DNA of 6,567 bases from Sedimentisphaerales bacterium. Its GTDB lineage: Bacteria > Planctomycetota > Phycisphaerae > Sedimentisphaerales > SM23-30. Shown piece by piece: positions 1-5,470 of this stretch; the stretch's first letter is position 1; each line of letters starts with the position of its first letter. The DNA lies in contig DAOVXR010000100.1 of assembly GCA_030636065.1 (NCBI GenBank), positions 1 through 6,567 of the forward strand, written 5' to 3'. The position numbers and the translations under genes are program-made. Under the pieces are notes generated by a model that saw only the letters and a list, made by a program, of their open reading frames with translations, was not told the DNA's origin and searched no databases.

Positions 1-551
1 ATGCCGGTTACAGGACCTGTGTTCCAGGTTGAAATACCTGACTGATCGAGAGTAACCGTACCAACAGTAATTCCGTCAGAAATGGTATCGTTGTTACCGG
101 ACAGATTAACGGTGCTCGCATTATCACTGCCATCAATGACAGTATCAATGGTCAGCGTGTCAGTAACGGCAACGTTACTATTGGTAACCGCCAGAGTTGT
201 CGCCGCGTCAAGAGGTCCGGTATTACCGAAGTCAATTGACACGATGTCTGTAGCGGCCCCGCTAATACCGTCGAAGGTTACCACTATGTCACCACCTACA
301 CCATAGCCGCCACCAGATGTCAACGTCCAGGTGTCTGTGCCAAGTTCCAGGGTAACAGTTTGGCCACTAGTAAGTGTAGCAGTCGCACCAACGATCGTAC
401 CTGTGCCGCCGAGGTCCCCAGCCGCCGGGGCGATACGTTCTTCAAGTTCCTCTACCCTCAGTCTGTTGCCGAATCTGTTAAAACGGCGATTAGAATTGTT
501 CGTGAATTGTTTGCGTGCTCTTTTGATGAGTTTTCGCAGCCCATTAGCCAT
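1..551 (-). CDS. N-terminal part of a large secreted beta-repeat protein with LEERIAPA motif (partial, runs off left edge)
   Basis: The frame is open for 183 codons from ATG at 551 to the window edge, without a stop. The start is supported by AAAGGAG at 561-567, nine bases upstream. Residues 1-32 are strongly basic (MANGLRKLIKRARKQF...), followed by VEELEERIAPA at 33-43. That matches the LEPR-XLL-type N-terminal motif of big extracellular planctomycete proteins, probably linked to export or surface display. From residue 45 on the sequence is rich in G, T, V, D, S and N, with no cysteine and almost no lysine (TLTSGQTVTLEL, AVTDTLTIDTVIDGSDN, LSGNNDTISDG). This is typical of beta-solenoid or adhesin-like repeat proteins. 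No enzymatic domain is visible in this part. The full protein is probably much longer. Role as adhesin or surface protein is inference; the motif assignment is fairly firm. Confidence 0.8.
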   Translation of the reverse strand, partial: MANGLRKLIKRARKQFTNNSNRRFNRFGNRLRVEELEERIAPAAGDLGGTGTIVGATATLTSGQTVTLELGTDTWTLTSGGGYGVGGDIVVTFDGISGAATDIVSIDFGNTGPLDAATTLAVTNSNVAVTDTLTIDTVIDGSDNASTVNLSGNNDTISDGITVGTVTLDQSGISTWNTGPVTG

Positions 552-1170
552 AGTCGTTATCTCCTTTCGAGACATCTCGTCTTCCAACAAGCCGAGATTA
601 AAATACCATTATAATTTGTTATATTCCTATTTTTCCCCAAAGTTACAGTTATCTCCGCTCTATTTAACCATTTTTCCGCCCGGCAACACAGCCACGGCCA
701 CCGGGGCAGTTTATTTTCAGTGCATATACAATACTCTCTCCCATCTCTTAATTGTCTGCTATTAAAGCCGATTACGTTAATTTTTTCAAGATTTTTCCAA
801 AAAAACCATTATTTTTTTTCAACATACCTGTTTCGCCAAATCTCACAGCAAAACTGTTACAAAACGCCCCTGCTCACGGGTAGCTAGAATAAGATCCCCA
901 TCTTTTACGTACCCGTCCGTACCCGATTCATGATGGAAAGACATACAATCCAGCATATCTCTCGCTCTTCTAGGGACGTTTTTAATGCTGTTAAATGCCT
1001 GTGTCAACAATAAACTTGCGATTTTTTTTTAAAAAACCAGCACAAACACCGATATCAGCATCAAAAGTTCGATTCGACCGCAATATCAGACCGGGATTCT
1101 GCCGTTCGAATGGTCGCCATATCGCAGCCGAGGGCCCGAGGCATAAATCACCTCGGGCCGGGCTGTTTTT
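552..1170. other. Gene-free spacer of about 620 bases
   Basis: No convincing coding region is seen on either strand; the open frames overlapping it are compositionally unlike proteins or are antisense to the flanking genes. It is AT-rich with homopolymer runs near 785-830 and 1022-1036, and has one GC-rich patch at 676-707 with a weak 5-bp stem (CCCGG 679-683 / CCGGG 701-705). It holds a short 10-base tandem (CGTACCCG at 908-915 and 918-925) whose first copy can pair with ACGGGTA at 876-882. The right end is the hairpin at 1133-1159. Most of it is probably upstream regulatory DNA of the left-edge gene plus the 3' flank of the DUF3467 gene. Confidence 0.6.
608..613 (-). promoter_or_regulatory. 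Candidate -10 box for the LEERIAPA gene
   Basis: Read on the minus strand, 613-608 is a perfect TATAAT in an AT-rich stretch, which would give a leader of about 50 bases before the ATG at 551. No recognisable -35 hexamer sits 16-18 bases upstream (the sequence there is GGAAAA-like), so this is a partial match only. Confidence 0.35.
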
Positions 1171-1172
1171 TT
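1133..1172 (+). terminator. Strong GC hairpin followed by a T-run (intrinsic terminator-like)
   Basis: GGCCCGAGG (1133-1141) pairs perfectly with CCTCGGGCC (1151-1159) around a 9-base loop. On the plus strand the stem is followed, after GGGCTG, by seven T at 1166-1172. It lies about 11 bases past the DUF3467 stop codon (1171-1173), so it most likely ends that minus-strand transcript. However, on the minus strand no T-run follows the stem, so canonical orientation favours plus-strand transcripts. No plus-strand gene is seen upstream. Confidence 0.5.
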
Positions 1173-1545
1173 ACTTCTTTTCGCCACCGGCAGCCGGTGC
1201 GCCTGGTGCCAGCCGTCGCTGTACATTCAACTCGATAACACCAAAATTCTGCTCGTGGCGTATTATCGTCTGCTGCAATGCCGCAAAAAGCCGCTTGGCA
1301 GTGTAATAATTCAACACCAACCGTTGGTCAATCTTGACGGTCTGATCTTCCCGCGAAAACGGGTTCGGATTCAGTGCGAAATCAATTATAACTTCCTCCG
1401 GAGACCCCGTGACCCGGCAAAAATTCGAATATGACGCATCCAGGTTTTTGTCGTCAAGGGTAATCCTGACCTGGCGGCCTTCGCCAGCCGGAGCAGGGGT
1501 TTCAGTAATCTTTCCTTCACTTTTGTTTTTTCCGTCTTCGGCCAT
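1171..1545 (-). CDS. DUF3467 family protein
   Basis: This 124-residue protein starts at ATG 1545 behind GAAAGGA (1554-1560), eight bases away. Residues 1-24 are a polar, low-complexity leader. The core, about residues 26-110, has the features I know from DUF3467 (Pfam PF11950): an ASYSNFCRVTGSPEEVIIDFALNP segment (37-60), then a basic strand, then LNYYTAKRLFAALQQTI (78-94) and HEQNFGVIE (97-105). The tail is Pro/Ala/Gly-rich and ends in EKK. There is no signal peptide, membrane segment or catalytic motif, so it is presumably cytoplasmic. The family is small and widespread, its biochemical role is unknown, and none is proposed here. It lies 159 bases downstream of the MscS gene on the same strand but has a possible promoter of its own, so co-transcription is uncertain. 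The family call is confident. Confidence 0.85.
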   Translation of the reverse strand: MAEDGKNKSEGKITETPAPAGEGRQVRITLDDKNLDASYSNFCRVTGSPEEVIIDFALNPNPFSREDQTVKIDQRLVLNYYTAKRLFAALQQTIIRHEQNFGVIELNVQRRLAPGAPAAGGEKK

Positions 1546-1594
1546 TCAATCGATCCTTTCGCTAATATAAAAGTCAAAAACACATCAGAAACGA

Positions 1595-1622
1595 ATTTTA
1601 CGTTCCCTGACTTACCATGCAA
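1595..1622 (-). promoter_or_regulatory. Possible promoter of the DUF3467 gene
   Basis: On the minus strand TTGCAT (1622-1617) and TAAAAT (1600-1595) are separated by 16 bases. The -10 matches the sigma-70 consensus at 5 of 6 positions, the -35 at only 3 of 6. It would give a leader of about 40 bases. A perfect TTGACA also lies upstream at 1669-1664, but without a fitting -10. Confidence 0.3.
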
Positions 1623-1692
1623 TAATACAAACTCGGCTGTAAAGTCGCAATATCTATCTGGTATGTCAAGAAAAAAAACTTCGAATCACCGT

Positions 1693-1716
1693 TTAGTCAT
1701 CTTTTTAATCATCTTT
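1693..1716 (-). repeat. 12-bp tandem duplication covering the mscS stop codon
   Basis: The minus strand reads AAAGATGATTAA (1716-1705, the last codons K-D-D-stop of the channel gene), directly followed by AAAGATGACTAA (1704-1693). Eleven of 12 positions match, and the copy adds a second in-frame TAA. The unit looks like a slippage duplication of the gene end. Confidence 0.6.
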
Positions 1717-2910
1717 TTTGACATACAGCGTCTGGGTCGGGAACGCGAATTCAATACCCTCAGCCTCAAAGGCCCGCATAATCGCCAAATTGACCTGCTG
1801 GTTGACTGCCTGAAAATCCCAGTAATTCGGCGGCGTAACCCAGTAAATCATCAGTACATTCAGGTAAAAATCCTTGAATTCCGTAAAATAGACACGCGGC
1901 ACCATATCCGGGGCACGATTGACTTCTTCAGTCCCAGCGAGAATGTCCTTGATAATCTGTACCGCCTTTTCGACCTTCTCAATAGGTGTATCGTAGGTAA
2001 TGCCGATATTCGCAACCCGTTTGATAAAGGGCCTTCGGCCGATATTTTCCACCATATCATTGGCAATCTTACTATTCGGCACACTAACCAGATGCCCGTC
2101 CAGCGTCCTGATCCGGGTACTGCGAAAACCCACCTCCTCCACCGGGCCGTCGAAGCCGCCTACCTTGATCCGCTCGCCAACCTGAAAGGGTCGATCTGCA
2201 AATATGGTAACCGAGCCGAAAAAGTTCGCGAGAGTGTCCTTCGCAGCCAAGGCAAAGGCCAAACCGCCAACACCGGCAGCGGCTAAAAATGTCCCGATGT
2301 CCATTCCTAAAATATTGTCGGCAATGAACAAAGCAGCCAGGACGACAATGAATATCCGCAGGCTCTTACGGATAACCGGCACCAGCATATCGTCCAGATT
2401 GCTCCGGGTTTTACTGGTCCAGAGCTTCAGGTAATACTCGATGATGTCCACCATCCGGTACAGCAGATACGCCACAGCCAACGCCACAATCGCATGGCAG
2501 ACTCGACCCCAAAGCTCGAAAATCTGAACAGAAAAACCCTCATCACGCGGCGGAACAGCAAATTTCAAACACAAACGGGCCATATATGTGCCGCCGGCAA
2601 AAATCGCCATCGCCGAGGGGCCGGCCAACGACCTCAAAAATAATCCCAGCAGCTTTGTCTGCTCCTTTTGAGCCAGCTTCCGGGCAGACTGGCTCAAGAC
2701 AAATCGGACGATACGTCCGATAATTAAAGTCGCCAAAATCACTAAAAGCAGCAACCCAAACCGCCAGGTTTCGTTCTGACCAAAATCGAATTTCAGCCAT
2801 GTTGTCCAACTGTCCGCCCCCGACGCCCCCATAGAACACGGATCAGAGCCGCTTCCATCCGCTGCCGTCAAAATCACCGCCAGCCCGGACCATAACGAAT
2901 AAAAAAGCAT
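1705..2910 (-). CDS. MscS-family small-conductance mechanosensitive ion channel
   Basis: This 401-residue membrane protein probably opens under membrane tension to release solutes during hypo-osmotic shock. AGGAG at 2921-2917, six bases before ATG 2910, fixes the start. Residues 1-18 are hydrophobic (signal peptide or first helix). Further membrane helices are likely at about 51-73, 97-113, 133-152 and 183-199. The pore-lining TM3 follows at about 206-232, with the family's Gly/Ala packing pattern (AAAGVGGLAFALAAKDTLANFF). The beta-domain signature is DRPFQVGERIKVGGFDGPVEEVG at 239-261, and VPNSKIAND at 277-285 is also typical. The C-terminal alpha/beta vestibule is complete to residue 401. 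Length exceeds the 286-residue E. coli MscS, so this is a larger YnaI/YbdG-like type with extra N-terminal helices. It is divergent from lepB. An inverted repeat pairs its last codons with the 3' flank (1718-1726 with 1661-1669). Confidence 0.93.
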   Translation of the reverse strand: MLFYSLWSGLAVILTAADGSGSDPCSMGASGADSWTTWLKFDFGQNETWRFGLLLLVILATLIIGRIVRFVLSQSARKLAQKEQTKLLGLFLRSLAGPSAMAIFAGGTYMARLCLKFAVPPRDEGFSVQIFELWGRVCHAIVALAVAYLLYRMVDIIEYYLKLWTSKTRSNLDDMLVPVIRKSLRIFIVVLAALFIADNILGMDIGTFLAAAGVGGLAFALAAKDTLANFFGSVTIFADRPFQVGERIKVGGFDGPVEEVGFRSTRIRTLDGHLVSVPNSKIANDMVENIGRRPFIKRVANIGITYDTPIEKVEKAVQIIKDILAGTEEVNRAPDMVPRVYFTEFKDFYLNVLMIYWVTPPNYWDFQAVNQQVNLAIMRAFEAEGIEFAFPTQTLYVKKDD

Positions 2911-2962
2911 TTATATCTCCTGTGATTAGCTAATACTGACGCAAAGTTACGTTTATGCTAAC

Positions 2963-2991
2963 TTGACGGAACATTCCATTCTTTGTATCAT
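2963..2991 (+). promoter_or_regulatory. Sigma-70-type promoter of lepB
   Basis: TTGACG (2963-2968) and TATCAT (2986-2991) are each one base off consensus and lie exactly 17 bases apart. Transcription would begin near 2998, after the upstream in-frame ATG at 2994, which argues for the later start at 3060 and a leader of about 60 bases. Confidence 0.6.
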
Positions 2992-3031
2992 CAATGTTTT
3001 GCAGATATTTACTGCCGCAAATTTTTATTAC

Positions 3032-3055
3032 CACAAAGTCACAAAGACACGAAGG
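3032..3055 (+). repeat. Three tandem octamers (CACAAAGT, CACAAAGA, CACGAAGG) in the lepB leader
   Basis: Three near-identical 8-base units follow each other without gaps. The surrounding ACCACAAAGTCACAAAGACA type of sequence resembles a dispersed non-coding repeat I have seen near gene starts and in intergenic regions of many bacterial genomes. When misread as coding it gives peptides such as TTKSQRHEG. Its last unit also contributes the GAAGGA that precedes the lepB start. Confidence 0.5.
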
Positions 3056-3059
3056 AAGT

Positions 3060-4568
3060 ATGTTCGATACACCCAAGACCACTTACCATAAAACCGTCTT
3101 CCAGTCAATCATGGAAACCTTCGAATCGCTGGTGATTGCCTTTATTCTGGCGTTTGTCTTCCGGGCGTTCGTTGTCGAAGCGTTTGTCATCCCTACCGGC
3201 AGTATGGCCGACACGCTTCGCGGAGCGCATTTCAGCCTGACCTGCCCCAAATGCAGCTATCCGTATAATTTCGGTTTCGACCCTGGAAAATACGGCTATG
3301 CGAAAGGGAGTATCCCGCCACACCCGCTAAACGTGGTACCTGATCGGCTCCGACCCGGCAGTATTCCAACCTGCCCGCTGTGCGGCGAACCCTTCGACCA
3401 AGGCGACAGACACTGGGTCAGTAACGGCGACCGTATCCTCGTCCTGAAATATATTTATCAGTTCGTCGAGCCGGCCAGATGGGACGTTGTGGTTTTCAAG
3501 AACCCTGAAGACCCACGCGAACACTTTATCAAACGGCTGGTCGGCAAGCCCAACGAAACAATAGAAGTCATCGACGGCGATGTGTATATCGATAATCAGA
3601 TTCAGCAAAAACCCGATCATGTCCAAAAATCGTTATGGCTGAAAGCATTCGATAATGACCATCAGCCCGAAAACTCACGCCTCGAAAGAACCTGGCGACA
3701 ACCTTTCCAGGCACCGACAGGAGCAACCACCTGGCAAATTGACCAATCGAAACACTGCTTTGAGTTCGACGGGGCGGAGCGGTTCCAAACCCTTACGTTC
3801 AATCCGTCCCGCCTGAGCAGAATGGTCAACTTTTGCGCCTATAACGGCCCGGCCCCTCGAAACAATTTTATCGCCAGCGACCTTAAACTGTCCTTCGTTC
3901 TTACCTGCCGCAGCGATAAGGGCCGGGTAGCCGTCCAACTGGGCAAGTATGGTCGTGTTTATAGCGGAATCATCAATTTCGACGGCACCTGTACTATTTT
4001 CAACGGGCCGCCCGACAGCGAAATGAACGCCGACAAAATTATCAAACAGGTAAAATTCCCACCGCTTATAAAAGACCGTCCTGTAGCCGTATCCTTTGCC
4101 GTGGTTGATCATACCTGGCAGATAACGCTCGGCGATAAAGAACTGATCGAAATCGGCCCTTCTGATCCGAGCCAATGGGGTTACAATCGCGGCAGATACC
4201 CGCTACCGTCGGTCGCTCTGTCCGGCAGGGGTGAGGCGTTCACACTTGAACATATCACACTGCACCGCGACACACATTATACCAATACCGGCGGCGGCAC
4301 TAACGGCCGGGGAACCGAGGGCAACCCCTTTGCGCTCGAAAAAGACCAGTTCTTCGTAATGGGCGACAACAGTCCATTAAGCCACGATTCGCGTTTCTGG
4401 AGCGGCCACGGCCTGGGCAACGGTAAAACATATCGCACAGGCGCCGTCCCACGCGACTACCTTATCGGCAAAGCATTCTTCGTCTATTGGCCCAGCGGCT
4501 ATCGCCCCTACCCCTCCATCCGCATCCCATTCATCCCCAATGTTGGTAAAATGAGATTTATTTATTAG
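3060..4568 (+). CDS. lepB: Signal peptidase I with cysteine-rich (zinc-ribbon-like) insert and large extra domain
   Basis: This enzyme cleaves signal peptides from exported proteins on the outer face of the cytoplasmic membrane. ATG 3060 (502 residues) is preferred: GAAGGA lies just upstream (spacing short, 3 bases), while the in-frame ATG at 2994 has no ribosome site and lies before the predicted transcript start. One membrane helix at about 20-43 leads into IPTGSM with catalytic Ser48. Box C is GDRILVLK (123-130). The general-base lysine is Lys158 in EHFIKRLVGKPNE. The last box is MGDNSPLSHDSRFW (434-447), equivalent to E. coli residues Ser278, Asp280 and Arg282. Two insertions make it unusually long. 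CPKC (62-65) and CPLC (105-108) look like a zinc ribbon between Ser and Lys. About residues 185-425 form a beta-rich region resembling a LamG/concanavalin-like sandwich. All catalytic residues are present, so it should be active. Confidence 0.93.
   Translation: MFDTPKTTYHKTVFQSIMETFESLVIAFILAFVFRAFVVEAFVIPTGSMADTLRGAHFSLTCPKCSYPYNFGFDPGKYGYAKGSIPPHPLNVVPDRLRPGSIPTCPLCGEPFDQGDRHWVSNGDRILVLKYIYQFVEPARWDVVVFKNPEDPREHFIKRLVGKPNETIEVIDGDVYIDNQIQQKPDHVQKSLWLKAFDNDHQPENSRLERTWRQPFQAPTGATTWQIDQSKHCFEFDGAERFQTLTFNPSRLSRMVNFCAYNGPAPRNNFIASDLKLSFVLTCRSDKGRVAVQLGKYGRVYSGIINFDGTCTIFNGPPDSEMNADKIIKQVKFPPLIKDRPVAVSFAVVDHTWQITLGDKELIEIGPSDPSQWGYNRGRYPLPSVALSGRGEAFTLEHITLHRDTHYTNTGGGTNGRGTEGNPFALEKDQFFVMGDNSPLSHDSRFWSGHGLGNGKTYRTGAVPRDYLIGKAFFVYWPSGYRPYPSIRIPFIPNVGKMRFIY
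4509..4541 (+). repeat. Left copy of the lepB-tail direct repeat (inside lepB)
   Basis: These 11 codons (Y484 to N494 of lepB, YPSIRIPFIPN) recur in the same orientation at 5094-5126. The copies agree at 30 of 33 bases, including 23 consecutive bases (4512-4534 and 5097-5119). The hicBA pair lies between them. Confidence 0.9.
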
Positions 4569-4612
4569 CGTGTGAGTAGAAGAGTACATTAGGTACATGA
4601 GGAGTTTGTGTT

Positions 4613-4834
4613 ATGTATAGAGTAACCGGATACATTGAGAAAGATTCGGACAGCGGCATGTATGTAGCAATTGTTCCGGGCATACCGGGCGCGCATACGC
4701 AGGCGGCAACTCTTGATGAACTACAAAAAAATCTTAAAGAAGTTGTCGAATTATGTCTTGAGGAGATGGACCCGGAAGCCAAAAGGCAAATCCCTGAATT
4801 TGTGGGCATCCAACAACTCGAGGTGGTGGATTGA
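4613..4834 (+). CDS. hicB: HicB-like antitoxin (short form)
   Basis: This 73-residue protein belongs to the HicB family (COG1598), which binds and neutralises the HicA mRNA-degrading toxin. The fold is the degenerate RNase H-like one. Typical features are the first strand YRVTGYIEKD, then SGMYVAIVPGIPGAHTQAAT (14-33), then LDELQKNLKEVVELCLEE (34-51) as the long helix. The protein is short and has no C-terminal helix-turn-helix or ribbon-helix-helix domain, so direct DNA binding is doubtful. ATG 4613 follows GAGGAG (4599-4604) at eight bases. It starts 44 bases after lepB and overlaps hicA by four bases. The antitoxin comes first, opposite to the E. coli hicAB order but common for COG1598 proteins. 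A short direct repeat (GTACAT at 4584-4589 and 4593-4598) precedes the ribosome site. Confidence 0.9.
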   Translation: MYRVTGYIEKDSDSGMYVAIVPGIPGAHTQAATLDELQKNLKEVVELCLEEMDPEAKRQIPEFVGIQQLEVVD

Positions 4835-5064
4835 GCAGACTACAGCTTGTCAACGCCCAAAAAATGGAAAAATTATTGTTCCGTTTAGGCTTCGAAAAAG
4901 TGCGTCAAAAAGGCAGCCATGCTTTTTATAGACATCCTGACGGAAGAACAACAACAGTACCACATCATAAGGCAAGAGTATTGGCGCGTCCTCTAACCAG
5001 AGAGATTTTACGAGAAATAGAAATTACAATCGAGAGTTACAATAGCCATCTGAAAAGATTGTAG
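4831..5064 (+). CDS. hicA: HicA-like mRNA interferase toxin
   Basis: This 77-residue toxin has the dsRBD-like HicA (YcfA) fold, a ribosome-independent mRNA interferase in studied members. The diagnostic block is LGFEKVRQKGSHAFYRHPDGRTTTVP (19-44), with the catalytic histidine at residue 30 in KGSH. LTREILREIEITIESY at the end is the usual helix. The start is a TTG at 4831 overlapping the hicB stop (TTGA), preceded by GAGGTGG. The next in-frame ATG (4864) would cut off SRLQLVNAQK, which aligns with the conserved first strand (LPVVSGKEV-like) of the family, so TTG is favoured. Translational coupling to hicB is expected and would keep antitoxin ahead of toxin. All key residues are present, so it appears functional. 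The pair sits between two copies of the lepB tail. Confidence 0.9.
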   Translation: MSRLQLVNAQKMEKLLFRLGFEKVRQKGSHAFYRHPDGRTTTVPHHKARVLARPLTREILREIEITIESYNSHLKRL

Positions 5065-5093
5065 GGTACCGATAAAATCGCACCATGCCCACA

Positions 5094-5132
5094 TATCCCT
5101 CCATCCGCATCCCATTCATTCCAAATAAGGGA
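5094..5132 (+). pseudogene. Detached fragment of a lepB 3' end
   Basis: TAT at 5094 to AAT at 5126 encodes YPSIRIPFIPN, identical in protein to residues 484-494 of the upstream signal peptidase. The three DNA differences (TAC/TAT, ATC/ATT, CCC/CCA) are all third-position and silent. After that only the Gly two codons on is shared (NVG versus NKG), and the frame runs on as KGLKSKKIIIVPKVIYNT before a stop. Upstream similarity ends at once and a TAA lies in frame just before. It is a remnant or an alternative end of a signal peptidase gene, not an independent gene. Confidence 0.75.
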
Positions 5133-5152
5133 CTAAAATCAAAAAAAATTAT

Positions 5153-5347
5153 TATCGTCCCAAAGGTTATATACAATACCTGACTAATACGAAATAGCAT
5201 GTTTTTCAGTTTGTTGCTTTCACCTGCTGAGCAGCCCCTCTTGTAAAAATCAAAAAAGTCAACTTTGGAGCACCGAAAAAGGAAGATTTTTTCGGTGGAC
5301 ACTGACAGAACATCAAATACACTTTTTCCCCAACCTTTGGGACGATA
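5153..5347. mobile_element. 195-bp MITE-like element with perfect terminal inverted repeats
   Basis: TATCGTCCCAAAGGTT at 5153-5168 is the exact reverse complement of AACCTTTGGGACGATA at 5332-5347. The ends are TA on both sides, compatible with a TA target duplication as in IS630/Tc1-mariner-type transposition (then 14-bp repeats TCGTCCCAAAGGTT). No transposase is encoded. Inside are a second hairpin (CACCGAAAAA 5271-5280 / TTTTTCGGTG 5288-5297, 7-base loop) and a small CTGCT-G-AGCAG palindrome (5224-5234). A non-autonomous miniature transposable element is the best reading. A structured RNA element is the alternative. Family unknown. Confidence 0.6.
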
Positions 5348-5361
5348 TCAAAAAATTTCTC

Positions 5362-5390
5362 TTGTATCACTCCAATCTGCCCGATATAAT
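5362..5390 (+). promoter_or_regulatory. Promoter candidate for the AAA15-type ATPase gene
   Basis: TTGTAT (5362-5367), a 17-base spacer and a perfect TATAAT (5385-5390). The -35 is weak (3 of 6). Transcription would start near 5397, giving a leader of about 74 bases that contains the inverted repeat at 5422-5442. Confidence 0.45.
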
Positions 5391-5421
5391 AATTAAGTGA
5401 TATATTGAATATTTTGGCTAT

Positions 5422-5442
5422 ATTTGCAAAATATATGCAAAT
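5422..5442. promoter_or_regulatory. Operator-like inverted repeat ATTTGCA-N7-TGCAAAT
   Basis: Two perfect 7-base half sites with a 7-base AT-rich spacer, lying between the candidate promoter and the ribosome site of the ATPase gene. Spacing and symmetry suit a dimeric repressor. No regulator gene is visible in the window. Confidence 0.4.
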
Positions 5443-5470
5443 AATGCCGTTTATTTGGGTGAAAATTACG

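Larger units (their letters stand above)
5065..5470. other. Spacer of about 400 bases with no intact gene
   Basis: In order it holds the second lepB tail (5094-5126), an A/T-rich junction, the 195-bp inverted-repeat element (5153-5347), a promoter (5362-5390) and an operator-like palindrome (5422-5442) ahead of the ATPase gene. The minus-strand open frame across 5024-5302 covers the end of hicA, the repeat and the element, and has no family resemblance I recognise. Confidence 0.6.

Noticed and set aside
331..765. Plus-strand open frame of 144 residues over the left-edge gene and its upstream region
   Set aside because: Antisense to the LEERIAPA gene in its first half; the rest is AT-rich spacer with no ribosome site or recognisable motif.
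876..925. Inverted ACGGGTA/TACCCGT pair and 10-base tandem in the spacer
   Set aside because: Short, imperfect and not placed by any promoter or gene; could be chance. Recorded only in the spacer description.
1002..1007. Minus-strand TTGACA as a promoter for the left-edge gene
   Set aside because: Only a poor -10 (TTAAAA, 3 of 6) at 16 bases, and it would need a leader of more than 400 bases.
1067..1075. GTTCGATTC resembling a tRNA T-loop
   Set aside because: The flanking 5-base arms do not pair, and no acceptor, D-arm or anticodon arm could be found on either strand.
995..1306. Plus-strand open frame of 103 residues
   Set aside because: Mostly antisense to the well-supported DUF3467 gene, runs through the hairpin, and shows no family resemblance.
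1663..2286. Plus-strand open frame of 207 residues
   Set aside because: Fully explained as the shadow of the conserved MscS coding region.
2994..3059. Longer lepB start at the ATG at 2994
   Set aside because: No ribosome site, lies upstream of the predicted transcript start near 2998, and the extra 22 residues are translated repeat DNA.
5024..5302. Minus-strand open frame of 92 residues
   Set aside because: It spans the end of hicA, the lepB-tail repeat and most of the inverted-repeat element. The parts are already explained and the peptide has no recognised homology.
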